Shown here: positions 8,282 to 18,433 of the stretch, piece by piece
Layout of the letters: the number at the start of each line of letters is the position of its first letter
How positions within the stretch are numbered: position 1 is the stretch's first letter
NCBI GenBank assembly: GCA_030682175.1
Contig: JAUXOM010000068.1
Coordinates: forward strand, 1-64,000
Source: Rhodocyclaceae bacterium
GTDB lineage: Bacteria > Pseudomonadota > Gammaproteobacteria > Burkholderiales > Rhodocyclaceae
Reading direction: 5' to 3'
Length of the DNA: 64,000 bases
Position numbers and translations under genes: made by a program
The notes under the pieces: generated by a model
Told to the model about the DNA's origin: nothing
The model's input: only the letters and a program-made list of their open reading frames with translations
Databases searched by the model: none

Positions 8282-9397
8282 TTAAATGATCTCCAGTTCG
8301 GCGCGCAGCGATCCGGCCATTTTCATCGCCTGCAGGATGGCAATCAGGTCCTGCGGGTTGGCGCCGATGGCATTCAGTGCCTTGACCACGTCGGCCAGGT
8401 TCACCCCGGCCTTTATGCCATGCAAGGCGCCGCTTTCCTGGCTGATGTCGATGCTAGGCTGGGTGACGACCACCGTCTGCCCCCCTGACAGGGGACCCGG
8501 CTGGCTGACGGCGGTGTCGGTCGTGACCGAAACGGACAGGTTGCCGTGCGCAATGGCGCATTCTTCAATCGTCACGGCGCTGTTCATGACCACCGAACCG
8601 GTGCGCGCATTGACGATCACCTTCGCCGGCATCTTCACCGGCGTCACCCGGATGTTTTCGACGGCGCCCAGGAAGGCGACGCGCTCAGCGGGATTGGCCG
8701 GGAGCCTGACCTGAACCTGGCGGGCGTCGATCGCAATTGCCGTACCCTGCCCCATGGCCAGGTTGATTGCATCGGTAACCCGCTGGGCGGTGCCGAAATC
8801 GGTGCGGCGCAATTCCAGGCTGGCAATATCTCCCTGACCGACGCTCATCGGCACCTCGCGCTCCACGGTCGCGCCGTTGGCAATGCGCCCCACCGAGAGG
8901 TGATTGATGGTGGTCCGCGCGCCGCCGGCGGAAGCGCCAGCGCCGACCACCACCACGTTGCCCTGCGCCATGGCATAAGTCTGGCCATCCGCCCCCTTCA
9001 AGGGGGTCATGACCAACGTGCCTCCGCGCAGTGATTTGGCATTGCCGATCGAGGAAATCGTCACGTCGATCGGCTGGCCGATGCGCGCAAAAGCCGGCAG
9101 GTCGGTCGTCACCATCACCGCGGCGACATTCTTCAATTGCAGCGTCTGGCCCGGCGGCAGCGAAACACCCATGCGCGACAGCATGTTGATCATGCTTTGC
9201 ACCGTGAAGGGCGTCTGCGTCGTCTGGTCGCCGGTGCCGTCCAGTCCGATGACAATGCCGTAACCGACCAGCTGGTTGCTGCGCACGCCGGCGAGCGAGG
9301 CGACTTCCTTGATGCGCTCGGCGCGGGCGGCGTCGCTCACCAACAGGATGGCAAAGACCCACATCAGGCCGATCAGGATTTTATGTGTGGTGCTCAT
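8282..9397 (-). CDS. flgI: flagellar P-ring protein FlgI
   Basis: FlgI polymerises in the periplasm as the P-ring around the rod. The 371-aa product from ATG 9397 has a signal peptide (ILIGLMWVFAILLVSDAARA) and the conserved family text RIKEVASLAGVRSNQLVGYG and VIGLDGTGDQTTQTPFTVQS. A TTG at 9424 overlapping the flgH stop is in frame but would precede the signal peptide. Its periplasmic chaperone FlgA is encoded at 21.9 kb. Confidence 0.97.
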   Translation of the reverse strand: MSTTHKILIGLMWVFAILLVSDAARAERIKEVASLAGVRSNQLVGYGIVIGLDGTGDQTTQTPFTVQSMINMLSRMGVSLPPGQTLQLKNVAAVMVTTDLPAFARIGQPIDVTISSIGNAKSLRGGTLVMTPLKGADGQTYAMAQGNVVVVGAGASAGGARTTINHLSVGRIANGATVEREVPMSVGQGDIASLELRRTDFGTAQRVTDAINLAMGQGTAIAIDARQVQVRLPANPAERVAFLGAVENIRVTPVKMPAKVIVNARTGSVVMNSAVTIEECAIAHGNLSVSVTTDTAVSQPGPLSGGQTVVVTQPSIDISQESGALHGIKAGVNLADVVKALNAIGANPQDLIAILQAMKMAGSLRAELEII

Positions 9398-9420
9398 GAT
9401 GCGTTCCCGTCGTGGTTTGC

Positions 9421-10089
9421 TCAAAACGGCATGAAAGTCAGGAAGAAGCGTCCCAGCCAGCCCATGACCTGGGCTGAATCAAGGAAGCCATTGGCCTTGT
9501 ATTCGATGCGCGCATCCGCGACCTGAACGGATTGCACGGTATTGCTGGCGGTGATGGTGTTGGGATTGACCACGCCGGAGAAGCGCACGAACTCTTCACC
9601 TTCCTTGAGCCCGATCTGTTTCTCGCCCGACACCAGCAGGTTGCCATTCGGGTAGACGTCGATCACGGTCACCGTCAGCGTGCCGGTGAAATTATTCGAC
9701 GACGAATTCTCGCCTTTGCCTTCAAAGGCATTGCTGCTGTTTGCTCCCAGCGTGGCGCCCTGGAAGCTCTTGAACGGCAATCCGGCGATTGTCGGCACGG
9801 AAAGCGCAACATCCTGGCTGCGATCGGCCTTGGTGTCGGACTTTTTCGCTGCCGCGGTCTTCTCGGCAATGTTGATGGTGATGGTGTCGCCGATGTAGCG
9901 CGCGCGTCGATCCTCGAACAGGGGCCGCGCGCTGGCAACGTTGTAGATGCTGCCGTTGGCGGGGCCAAGCGCCGCACGCGGCTCGGGCCGGATGGTCATC
10001 GGCTGATGCACGGCGGTCGCTGGCGGGGTGGTCACGCAGCCCGCAAGCAGACCGGCTGTCAACACCAGCAAAATTGTCAGTGACTTCAT
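9421..10089 (-). CDS. flgH: flagellar L-ring lipoprotein FlgH
   Basis: FlgH forms the outer-membrane L-ring. The 222-aa product has a lipoprotein signal with lipobox LLAGC and the family stretches GSIYNVASARPLFEDRRARY and VVNPNTITASNTVQSVQVAD. It sits between flgG and flgI in the usual order. Confidence 0.97.
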   Translation of the reverse strand: MKSLTILLVLTAGLLAGCVTTPPATAVHQPMTIRPEPRAALGPANGSIYNVASARPLFEDRRARYIGDTITINIAEKTAAAKKSDTKADRSQDVALSVPTIAGLPFKSFQGATLGANSSNAFEGKGENSSSNNFTGTLTVTVIDVYPNGNLLVSGEKQIGLKEGEEFVRFSGVVNPNTITASNTVQSVQVADARIEYKANGFLDSAQVMGWLGRFFLTFMPF

Positions 10090-10097
10090 GGCAATCC

Positions 10098-10880
10098 TTA
10101 GAGTTGGGCCAATCGACCCAGCATGGAATCGGAGGTCTGCACGACCCGCGAATTCAGCTCGTAGGCGCGCTGCGTCTGGATCATGTTGACCAACTCTTCC
10201 GCCACATTGACGTTCGAAGTTTCCACCATGCCCTGGTTGATCAGGCCGGAACCATTGCTGCCCGGCGTGTTAGGCGTGGCTGTGCCGGACGAGGCGGTTT
10301 CGACAAACAGATTTTCCCCGGCGCTTTGCAGGCCGCCCGGATTGACGAAGGTGGCCAGTTGTATGTTGCCCACCTGGGTCGGCGTGGTGTTGCCGGACTG
10401 GAGAACCGACACGATGCCATCCCGGCTGATGGTGATGCTCAGGGCATCGGCGGGGATGGTAATGGCCGGCGACAGCGTGTAGCCGCTTGGCGTGACGATC
10501 TGGCCGGTACTGTCGCGCTGGAAGCTGCCACTCCGCGAATAAGCCAAGGTGCCATCCGGCATCTGGATCTGGAAATATCCCTGACCATTGATCGCCATGT
10601 CGAGAGAGTTTTCGGTGCGCTGCAGGCTGCCTTGCGTATGAATATGCTCGGTCGCCACGGTGCGCACGCCGACGCCGATGGTCAGTCCGGAGGCGACCTG
10701 TGTCTGCTGGGTCGACTGCGCGCCCGGCTGCCGCATGGTCTGGTAGAGCAGGTCCTCGAAGATCGCCCGCTGCCGTTTGAAGCCATTGGTACTGACGTTG
10801 GCGAGGTTATTCGAAATGACATCAAGATGCGTCTGCTGGGCATCGAGACCGGTTTTGGCAGTCCATAAGGAGCGGATCAT
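10098..10880 (-). CDS. flgG: flagellar distal rod protein FlgG
   Basis: FlgG builds the distal rod. The 260-aa product has the N-terminal rod signature ([20 protein letters not shown]) and the C-terminal [20 protein letters not shown] typical of the FlgG/FlgE/FlgF superfamily. Length and order identify it as FlgG. Confidence 0.97.
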   Translation of the reverse strand: MIRSLWTAKTGLDAQQTHLDVISNNLANVSTNGFKRQRAIFEDLLYQTMRQPGAQSTQQTQVASGLTIGVGVRTVATEHIHTQGSLQRTENSLDMAINGQGYFQIQMPDGTLAYSRSGSFQRDSTGQIVTPSGYTLSPAITIPADALSITISRDGIVSVLQSGNTTPTQVGNIQLATFVNPGGLQSAGENLFVETASSGTATPNTPGSNGSGLINQGMVETSNVNVAEELVNMIQTQRAYELNSRVVQTSDSMLGRLAQL

Positions 10881-10907
10881 TCAATCATCCTCGCAAATAA
10901 CAGTCCA

Positions 10908-11660
10908 TCAGCGTTGCGCCAGCACTTGCGTGGCGGCGCGATCATTCGTTTCGGCATTGGTCAGCAGCTTGATCTGCATTTCGAACTGGCGCGCCAGGGA
11001 AATCATCGTCACCATCTGATCGACCGGATTGACATTGCTGTTTTCAAGGTAGCCGGAAGCCACTTTCACCTGTTCATCCTGTGGCGCCGGAGCGCCGCCA
11101 ACGAGGCGGAACAGGCCGTCCGGACCGCGCACCAGGTCGGCTTCGGGCGGGTTGACCAGTTTGATGCGGCCGACTGCATTCACGGTATTTTTGGCGCCCG
11201 TCTCGGGGGTCACCGAGATTGTGCCGTCACCCTCGATGGAGACGCGGGTATCGGGCGGAATCGCCAGTGGCCCGCCATCGCCCTGCACCGGGATGCCGCC
11301 ACGCGTTTGCAGCACGCCATTCTCGGAAATCTCGAAGCCGCCATTGCGCGTATAGGCTTCGCTGCCATCGGGCAGCGCCAGCGCAATCCAGCCACGCCCC
11401 CGCACCGCGACATCGAAGATGCCACCGGTATGCATCAGCGAACCTTCCCGGAAATCGCTGTGCGTAGTGGCATCGACGACAAAGGCCCGCGTCGGCAGGG
11501 CGACCGGTGCATTGTGCGTCTGCACCTGTGCCGCGCGCAGGCGATGCTCTTCCGCGCGATAGCCATGCGTGGCGACATTGGCGAGGTTGTGTGCCACGGC
11601 CGCCTGCCGTGCCAGCGTGGCGCTGGCGCCGGTCATCGCGGTGTAGATCAGTTTGTCCAT
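10908..11660 (-). CDS. flgF: flagellar proximal rod protein FlgF
   Basis: FlgF is a minor rod subunit between the FlgB/C rod and FlgG. The 250-aa product starts MDKLIYTAMTGASATLARQA, typical of FlgF, and ends with the superfamily motif NPVDQMVTMISLARQFEMQ. It lies between flgE and flgG. Confidence 0.96.
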   Translation of the reverse strand: MDKLIYTAMTGASATLARQAAVAHNLANVATHGYRAEEHRLRAAQVQTHNAPVALPTRAFVVDATTHSDFREGSLMHTGGIFDVAVRGRGWIALALPDGSEAYTRNGGFEISENGVLQTRGGIPVQGDGGPLAIPPDTRVSIEGDGTISVTPETGAKNTVNAVGRIKLVNPPEADLVRGPDGLFRLVGGAPAPQDEQVKVASGYLENSNVNPVDQMVTMISLARQFEMQIKLLTNAETNDRAATQVLAQR

Positions 11661-11704
11661 GGTTTATTTGCCGCCGCTCATTTAGCCGCTCATTTAGCCG
11701 TAAT

Positions 11705-11716
11705 GCCAGCGCCGAC
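11705..11716 (-). repeat. family B fragment at the flgE stop
   Basis: Twelve bases (GCCAGCGCCGAC) of the short family B core precede TTTT and the flgE stop codon. Direct CGCTCATTTAGC repeats lie just beside it in the flgE-flgF gap. Confidence 0.4.
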
Positions 11717-11718
11717 TT

Positions 11719-12936
11719 TTAACGCAGGTTGACCAGGGTCTGCAAAACCTGGTCCTGCGTCTTGATGGTCTGCGCGTTAGCCTGATAGGCGCGCTGCTGG
11801 GTAATCATCGCCACCAGCTCTGCGGTCAGGTCGACGTTCGACTCTTCAACCGCCGCCGACTGCAGCGCGCCCAGCGATCCGCTGCCCGGCACGCCGACCA
11901 GCGGCTGCCCGGATTCCGGAGTCTCGCCCCACTGGTTGTTGCCCAGCGAAGTCAGGCCGTTCGGGTTGTTGAAGTTGGCGAGCACCACCTGCGCCAGGTC
12001 ACGCGACTGGCCGTTGCTGTAGCGGCCCTGGACGGTACCGTCGGACGCAATGCTAAGGCCGGACAAGCGACCCGAGGTATACCCGTCCTGCGCCACGCTA
12101 TTGACGCCGAAGATGTTGCCGTACTGGGTAGACCCGGTCAGGTTCAGGTTGAAAGCCAGCGGCGTCGTGGCACCCGTGGTCACGGCGTGGGATTGGGCGA
12201 TGATGCCGGTGGCTGGCGCTGTCAGGGCACCCGTACTATTGAAAGTCATGGCGGTGGCCGCCGAGGGAGCCCCGCCGTTCAGATTGCTATACAGGCTCCA
12301 GGCATTCGCGCTGTCCTTCTTGAAGAACAACGACATCAAATGCGAATTACCGAGGGAGTCAAACACGGTGATCGAGGTCGAACTGTTATAGGTGGTCGGA
12401 TCATTCACGTCAAAGGCCAGGGCATTGACCGGCTGTCTTGAGTCCAGGTTGAGACCGATGCGTGCCCCGGCGCTTGTGTTGCCGGTCGGTTGCGGCTGAA
12501 GGTCAGCCGTGTTGATGAATATTTCGGCCGGGGTCGATGGCACGATAACGTTTGCGGTATTGGCCAGATAACCGGTGAGTCGATAGCCGCTGGTGTTCAC
12601 AACATAACCGTCCTTGTCGATGTTGAACTGGCCGTTGCGCGTAAAAGTCGTGGCGCCGTTATTCGACAGACGGAACATGCCTTGGCCGTTGATGGCCAGA
12701 TCCAGCGGGTTGCTGGTCACCGTCAGGTTGCCTTGGGAGAACTGCTGGCTGACCCCGCTCACCGAGGTGCCGATGCCAACCTGAATGCCGCCGCCGAGCG
12801 TGGCCGCGAATACGTCAGCGAACTGTGTGCTGGCCGACTTGAAGCCGACCGTTCCGGAGTTGGCAATATTGTTGCCGAGCGTATCGAGCGACTTGGCTGC
12901 CGCATTCAGTCCACTCAAACCTTGTTGAAAGCTCAT
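11719..12936 (-). CDS. flgE: flagellar hook protein FlgE
   Basis: FlgE is the structural subunit of the hook. The 405-aa product starts SFQQGLSGLNAAAKSLDTLG and contains NNIANSGTVGFKSASTQFAD, a FlgE-type middle region, and the C-terminal NVDLTAELVAMITQQRAYQA. It is preceded by flgD, the hook cap gene. Confidence 0.96.
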   Translation of the reverse strand: MSFQQGLSGLNAAAKSLDTLGNNIANSGTVGFKSASTQFADVFAATLGGGIQVGIGTSVSGVSQQFSQGNLTVTSNPLDLAINGQGMFRLSNNGATTFTRNGQFNIDKDGYVVNTSGYRLTGYLANTANVIVPSTPAEIFINTADLQPQPTGNTSAGARIGLNLDSRQPVNALAFDVNDPTTYNSSTSITVFDSLGNSHLMSLFFKKDSANAWSLYSNLNGGAPSAATAMTFNSTGALTAPATGIIAQSHAVTTGATTPLAFNLNLTGSTQYGNIFGVNSVAQDGYTSGRLSGLSIASDGTVQGRYSNGQSRDLAQVVLANFNNPNGLTSLGNNQWGETPESGQPLVGVPGSGSLGALQSAAVEESNVDLTAELVAMITQQRAYQANAQTIKTQDQVLQTLVNLR

Positions 12937-12957
12937 CGCTGTCTCCCGCTATTTCAA

Positions 12958-13635
12958 TTAGAGAATTTCTTTGATGTCCGCCAGGGTGAAAGCGCCCAGC
13001 GAACCCACATTGACCGTCATGCCTTGCGCAGCACGGGTGATGCTGGACACCATGCCCAATGCCAAAGCGCTCGCCGTGACCGATTTGCCGCCCTGTTCGC
13101 CAGCGATACTCACGCTGTAATTGCCATCCACGGCCTGCGCGCCACCATCGGTCTTGCCGTCCCAGGTGAAACCATGGATGCCGGCAGAAAGCGCGCCCAG
13201 GTTGATCGTCCGTTGCACGAGGCCGCTGGCGTCCTTGATGGCGACGGTGACTTCGTCGGCCGGCCCACTCAGTTCCAGGGCACCGACCGCGGCGCCCCCG
13301 GCCAGTTGCAGTGCCGAACCGGGCACCAGCACGCCGCGCCCGACCAGCGCAGCCGCCTGCATGGCCTGGGCATCGGTGGTGCTGCCGAGCATTTTTTGCA
13401 GGGTGGCGTTAAGGCGTTCGATGCCATCGACCGTGCTGATCTGCGCCAGTTGCGAGGTCATCTGCGCGCTATCCAGTGGCGAGGTCGGATCCTGATTCTT
13501 CAGCTGAGCGGTCAGCAGGGTGAGGAAGCGATTCTGGATATCCTCGGTGGCCGTATTTTTTTCGCGCGTGACATTGAGTGCGGCATAGATGTCGGCGGCC
13601 TGACTGTTTTGGGTGTTTGCGACTGCGGTTGCCAT
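12958..13635 (-). CDS. flgD: flagellar hook assembly scaffold FlgD
   Basis: FlgD caps the growing hook and is later discarded. The 225-aa product has the conserved N-terminal FLTLLTAQLKNQDPTSPLD and SQLAQISTVDGIERLN, followed by the FlgD Ig-like/tudor region. Gene order flgC-flgD-flgE agrees. Confidence 0.96.
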   Translation of the reverse strand: MATAVANTQNSQAADIYAALNVTREKNTATEDIQNRFLTLLTAQLKNQDPTSPLDSAQMTSQLAQISTVDGIERLNATLQKMLGSTTDAQAMQAAALVGRGVLVPGSALQLAGGAAVGALELSGPADEVTVAIKDASGLVQRTINLGALSAGIHGFTWDGKTDGGAQAVDGNYSVSIAGEQGGKSVTASALALGMVSSITRAAQGMTVNVGSLGAFTLADIKEIL

Positions 13636-13662
13636 TTTTTCTGTTCTCCGATTACTGGTCCA

Positions 13663-14064
13663 TTACTGGCCAATTGACAGTGCCTTGGTCATCAAGGTCT
13701 TGGCGGTGTTCATCACTTCGGCGTTGTTCTGGTAGGCGCGCGAGGCGGAGATCATGTTCACCATTTCCTCCACCACGTTCACATTCGGCATCGCCACATA
13801 ACCCTGCTCGTTGGCGGCGGGATTGGCGGGGTCGTACTGCATGCGCAGCGGCGCGGCGCTATCCACCACCTGCGTCACGCGCACGCCCATGCCGCCGCCC
13901 TCGACCGGGGTGGCCTGGAACACCACCTGCTTGGCGCGATAAGGCTGTCCATCGGCACCGACCACGCTATCGGCATTGGCGAGGTTGCTCGCCACGGCAT
14001 TGAGGCGGGCGGACTGCGCGGTGAGCGCGGAGCCGGCGATGGCGAAGATTCTGAAGTCGCTCAT
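13663..14064 (-). CDS. flgC: flagellar proximal rod protein FlgC
   Basis: This 133-aa rod protein has an N-terminal [20 protein letters not shown] with NLANADS and a C-terminal [20 protein letters not shown], matching FlgC in length and motifs. FlgC forms the proximal rod with FlgB. Confidence 0.97.
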   Translation of the reverse strand: MSDFRIFAIAGSALTAQSARLNAVASNLANADSVVGADGQPYRAKQVVFQATPVEGGGMGVRVTQVVDSAAPLRMQYDPANPAANEQGYVAMPNVNVVEEMVNMISASRAYQNNAEVMNTAKTLMTKALSIGQ

Positions 14065-14079
14065 GATTGACCTTGTGCC

Positions 14080-14490
14080 TTATTGGCCCTGGATAGCGGT
14101 AGTCAAGCCACGGAAGCGCTTGTTGATGAAAGTCATCAGGGCCTCTGTTTGCATGGCGTTTTCGGCAAATGCCGCACGCTCGATGTCCATATTCACGGTA
14201 TTGCCATCAACGGCGCCCTGGTACTCGGTACGATATTGGAGGGCAGCGCCAAATGGCGTCACGCCTGCGGCGCCCTGATGTCCCGCATGGGTGCGCGCCA
14301 GGCTTACCGGTGCGACCGTGCCTGTGGCGCCCATGGCACTGGCCAGTGCCGACTTGAAATCGATATCGCGCGCCTTGTAGTGCGGCGTGTCGGCGTTGGC
14401 AATATTCGACGCCAGCAGTTCCTGCCGACGACTGCGCAACCCGAGGGCCGTTTGGGTGAATTGCAGGTCTTGGTCAAGGCGTTCGATCAT
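14080..14490 (-). CDS. flgB: flagellar proximal rod protein FlgB
   Basis: FlgB is the first rod subunit and the first gene of the flg operon. Start ATG 14490 gives a 136-aa product (MIERLDQDLQFTQTALGLRS) with NIANADTPHYKARDIDF and the C-terminal NMDIERAAFAENAMQTEALM. The frame is open to a GTG at 14532, but that codon lies within the σ54 promoter, so it is not the start. Confidence 0.96.
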   Translation of the reverse strand: MIERLDQDLQFTQTALGLRSRRQELLASNIANADTPHYKARDIDFKSALASAMGATGTVAPVSLARTHAGHQGAAGVTPFGAALQYRTEYQGAVDGNTVNMDIERAAFAENAMQTEALMTFINKRFRGLTTAIQGQ

Positions 14491-14527
14491 GTTTGAGCAC
14501 GGCTGGAGGTTTCTGGCATTGCTGACA

Positions 14528-14543
14528 TGCACTAACCGTGCCA
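14528..14543 (-). promoter_or_regulatory. σ54 promoter of the flgBCDEFGHIJKL operon
   Basis: The minus strand reads TGGCACGGTTAGTGCA, matching TGGCACG-N4-TTGCA at all but one position, with the required GG-N10-GC spacing. It lies 38 bp before the flgB start. σ54 control of basal-body/hook operons implies a FleQ/FlrC-type activator outside this window. Confidence 0.85.
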
Positions 14544-14553
14544 GGGGTTTATA

Positions 14554-14704
14554 CCCACCCCTCCCAGCCTCCCCTCGCGGGGAGGTGACTGTGGCTCGCC
14601 GCCCTCGTCCATTACGGGGAGGGCTTTATTTACCGTGATGCGGATTGCGGCTAACGCCGCGTATCGCCTTGTCTTGGGGCGGTCCGGCGGCAAGGCAGCT
14701 GGGG
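14554..14704 (+). repeat. family A structured repeat upstream of flgB
   Basis: Full copy: hairpin 1 CCTCCCC/GGGGAGG, hairpin 2 GCGGC/GCCGC with a TAAC loop, hairpin 3 arms GCCTTG (14666-14671) and CAAGGC (14691-14696) around TTGGGGCGGTCCGGC. It begins 10 bp upstream of the σ54 -24 element, where activator binding would be expected. Confidence 0.85.
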
Positions 14705-14723
14705 GTTTGTTCCAAGGAAATGT

Positions 14724-14818
14724 TGATCAAGTCCAGATTCGTCATTCCGGCGAAAGCCGGAATCCAGGAATATCAACAAGCTGGACACCGGCCTGCACCG
14801 GTGTGACGGACTTGATCA
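14724..14818. repeat. cruciform-forming REP-like repeat
   Basis: Outer arms TGATCAAGTCC (14724-14734) and GGACTTGATCA (14808-14818) enclose a CATTCCGG...CCGGAAT hairpin (about 14743-14764) and a second hairpin ACACCGG/CCGGTGT (14785-14804). The inner hairpin resembles the repeats at 24.7 and 54.6 kb. Confidence 0.75.
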
Positions 14819-14887
14819 GTGCTTCCCTAACTTTCATGGTCGGCAAGGCCGCCCAGAATAATGAAAGTCTTGCGTCATGCCAGTTAA

Positions 14888-14934
14888 TGTAGGTCGGGCG
14901 CAAGCCCGACAGTCGGGCTTGCGCCCGACCTACA
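14888..14934. repeat. near-perfect 47-bp palindrome
   Basis: Arms 14888-14910 and 14912-14934 are exact complements over 23 bp with a one-base centre; the core is GTCGGGC/GCCCGAC with GTAGG/CCTAC ends. It is intergenic, between the flgB upstream region and the zinc-ribbon gene. The 14491-15091 interval otherwise holds only repeats and the flg promoter. Confidence 0.85.
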
Positions 14935-15091
14935 CGGGTGTGTTTCACGCTAATGTGGTCGTGAAACGCTAGCGGTGACCGCTCGCATGAGCCTGGTTGC
15001 CGGCAAATAAACGGCAATTTGCCAGATGGGCGGCAATTTTTGCCTGATCAACCAGCAGGCCTGGGTCAGCTCGGATTGGGCATCACCACCG

Positions 15092-15388
15092 TCAGGCGGA
15101 ATCCTCATCCACATCCGCAGCACGGCGCTCCTGAAACAACATTTCCTTGCAGTCGAGACAACTGAAGATGCGCCGTTCGTCCTCTCCGTGTGTCAAGCCG
15201 CGCTCGGCGAGTCGGCCTGATCCACAGACATGGCAGATGGGCTCGGCCAGATGGTGGGCCGCAAGGTATTGATCGCGCGCGGGCAATGCACGCTGCTTGT
15301 TCTGGTAGCGATGGTGCAGGTTGAGGAGCAAGGCGCCACCGAGGAAAAAAAAGAAGGCGACATACAGGGGCAATGGAATTGTAGACAT
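15092..15388 (-). CDS. small membrane protein with zinc-ribbon motif
   Basis: I do not recognise a named family. From ATG 15388 the 98-aa product has one N-terminal membrane segment (PLPLYVAFFFFLGGALLL), a basic stretch (HHRYQNKQRA), then a zinc-ribbon-like CHVCG...CLDC pair spaced about 25 residues apart, ending acidic. It is divergent from norC, so a link with NO respiration is possible but unproven. The frame is open upstream to 15466. Confidence 0.6.
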   Translation of the reverse strand: MSTIPLPLYVAFFFFLGGALLLNLHHRYQNKQRALPARDQYLAAHHLAEPICHVCGSGRLAERGLTHGEDERRIFSCLDCKEMLFQERRAADVDEDSA

Positions 15389-15505
15389 GGCGATCCTGAA
15401 TGAGGTTGCCTGAATTCGATGCTGCGTTCCCACGCATGGCACCGACCCGGATGCAGCAGTAGCCACACCAGGAAAGCACGTTATCAGAAAAGTTGACTAT
15501 TAAAG

Positions 15506-15519
15506 TTGACTAATATCAT
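15506..15519 (+). promoter_or_regulatory. candidate FNR/Dnr box upstream of norC
   Basis: TTGACTAATATCAT matches the FNR/Dnr consensus TTGAT-N4-ATCAA with two changes. An AAGTTGACTA direct repeat overlaps it. It lies about 105 bp before norC. Control of nor genes by an FNR/Dnr-type regulator is well established in other denitrifiers; here it is inferred. Confidence 0.5.
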
Positions 15520-15624
15520 TTTCCGGAGGAATCGCCCGACGTAAAGTGCTTGCCGAGTTCTTCACGAATTCGTCCCGATCAACCTGGCTGTCTTTCTCCA
15601 GCCAACTTCGACAAGAGGTAACCC

Positions 15625-16050
15625 ATGAGCGGAACCTTCACCAAAGCCATGGCCCGCAATGTTTTCTACGGCGGGTCGGTTTTCTTCTTTCTGTTATTCC
15701 TGGCCCTGACCTTCGACACCATGAAGGCACTGCCCAAGACCGACAACCGGCACAACCTCACCCCGAGTGCCGCCGCCGGCAAGCACATCTGGGAAACGCG
15801 CAACTGCATCGGCTGTCACACGCTGCTCGGCGAAGGCGCCTACTACGCACCCGAACTGGGAAATGTCTACACGCGCCGCGGCCCCGACTTCATCAAGGCC
15901 TGGATTCAGGCCATGCCGACCAATGCCCCGGGCCGCCGGCAGATGCCGCAATTCCATCTGACCGATCAGGAACTGGACGATCTGGTCGAGTTCTTCCGCT
16001 ACACGGCGGGAATCAATACGCAGAAATGGCCGCCCAACATCGAAGGCTGA
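15625..16050 (+). CDS. norC: nitric oxide reductase subunit C (cytochrome c)
   Basis: NorC is the membrane-anchored monohaem cytochrome c that passes electrons to NorB for 2 NO to N2O reduction. The 141-aa product has one N-terminal membrane anchor (about residues 14-31), the haem motif CIGCH at residues 61-65, and a downstream Met in RRQMPQFHL as likely sixth ligand. A good AGAGG site precedes ATG 15625. norB follows 50 bp later. Confidence 0.97.
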   Translation: MSGTFTKAMARNVFYGGSVFFFLLFLALTFDTMKALPKTDNRHNLTPSAAAGKHIWETRNCIGCHTLLGEGAYYAPELGNVYTRRGPDFIKAWIQAMPTNAPGRRQMPQFHLTDQELDDLVEFFRYTAGINTQKWPPNIEG

Positions 16051-16088
16051 GCCGCGCGCCTGCCAATTCCTATCGAGCTTACGCATAA

Positions 16089-17480
<1,392 letters not shown>

Positions 17481-17489
17481 CGTCATCTG

Positions 17490-17512
17490 CCCGCCGGCCC
17501 CAGGCCGGCGGG
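17490..17512 (+). terminator. norB-norQ intercistronic hairpin
   Basis: CCCGCCGGCC and GGCCGGCGGG form a perfect 10-bp stem with a three-base loop, beginning 9 bp after norB. No T-run follows, so it is more likely an mRNA-stabilising or attenuating hairpin that keeps norCB transcript levels above norQ than a full terminator. Confidence 0.6.
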
Positions 17513-17526
17513 AAAGGATTTACTGA

Positions 17527-18327
17527 ATGAAACTTGAAAACCCGCATCCTGCCGTACCGTTCTATCAAGCTGCTGGCGACGAAGTCGCCGTGTTCGAGCA
17601 CGCCTGGCAGAATAAATTGCCACTGCTCATCAAGGGTCCGACCGGTTGCGGCAAAACCCGTTTCGTCGCCCACATGGCAGCACGGCTGGGACTGCCCCTT
17701 TACACGGTGGCCTGCCACGATGACCTGACCGCAGCCGATCTGGTCGGCCGCCATCTGATCGGTGACGGCCAGACCGTCTGGTGCGATGGCCCCCTGACGC
17801 GTGCCGTGCGCGAGGGAGGCATCTGCTATCTGGACGAGATCGTCGAAGCGCGCAAGGACACCACCGTGGTGCTGCACCCGCTTGCCGACGATCGCCGCAT
17901 CCTGCCGATAGACCGCACCGGCGAATTGCTCAAGGCCCCACCGGGATTCATGCTGGTGGTCTCCTACAACCCCGGTTACCAGAATCTGCTCAAGGGCATG
18001 AAGCCGTCGACCCGGCAACGTTTCGTCAGCCTGCGTTTCGACTTCCCGACCAGCGAGCGCGAAGAGACAATTCTGCTCGGCGAAGTCGGCTGCGATGCTG
18101 ATCTGGCACGCCGCCTGGTCGGGATCGCCAACTCGCTGCGCAGCTTGCAAGAACACGACCTCGAAGAAGCCGCCAGTACGCGTCTGCTCGTCTACGCGGC
18201 GCTGCTGATCCGCGCCGGCATGGACCCGGTCAGCGCCTGCCGCGCCGCCATTGTGGAGAGTCTCACCGACGACGCGGAGGTCGCCGCGGCATTGATGGAA
18301 GTGGTAGCGGCAACGTTCGGCCGCTGA
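17527..18327 (+). CDS. norQ: NorQ-type MoxR AAA+ ATPase
   Basis: The 266-aa AAA+ protein has Walker A GPTGCGKT at residues 37-44 and a Walker B-like ICYLDEIVEAR. NorQ works with NorD to insert the non-haem iron into NorB; CbbQ/NirQ are close relatives. Position after norCB and a norD gene downstream support NorQ. A good GGAAAGGA ribosome-binding site precedes the ATG. Confidence 0.94.
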   Translation: MKLENPHPAVPFYQAAGDEVAVFEHAWQNKLPLLIKGPTGCGKTRFVAHMAARLGLPLYTVACHDDLTAADLVGRHLIGDGQTVWCDGPLTRAVREGGICYLDEIVEARKDTTVVLHPLADDRRILPIDRTGELLKAPPGFMLVVSYNPGYQNLLKGMKPSTRQRFVSLRFDFPTSEREETILLGEVGCDADLARRLVGIANSLRSLQEHDLEEAASTRLLVYAALLIRAGMDPVSACRAAIVESLTDDAEVAAALMEVVAATFGR

Positions 18328-18433
18328 GCGGCGGGCAAGCAACCCGCGACAGAGCCGACCGGCCATATGTGCTTCGGGAAAGCTTCACTTCCTCCCGATA
18401 TTTCCAATCAACCCTTACCGGAGCTTATTTCTG

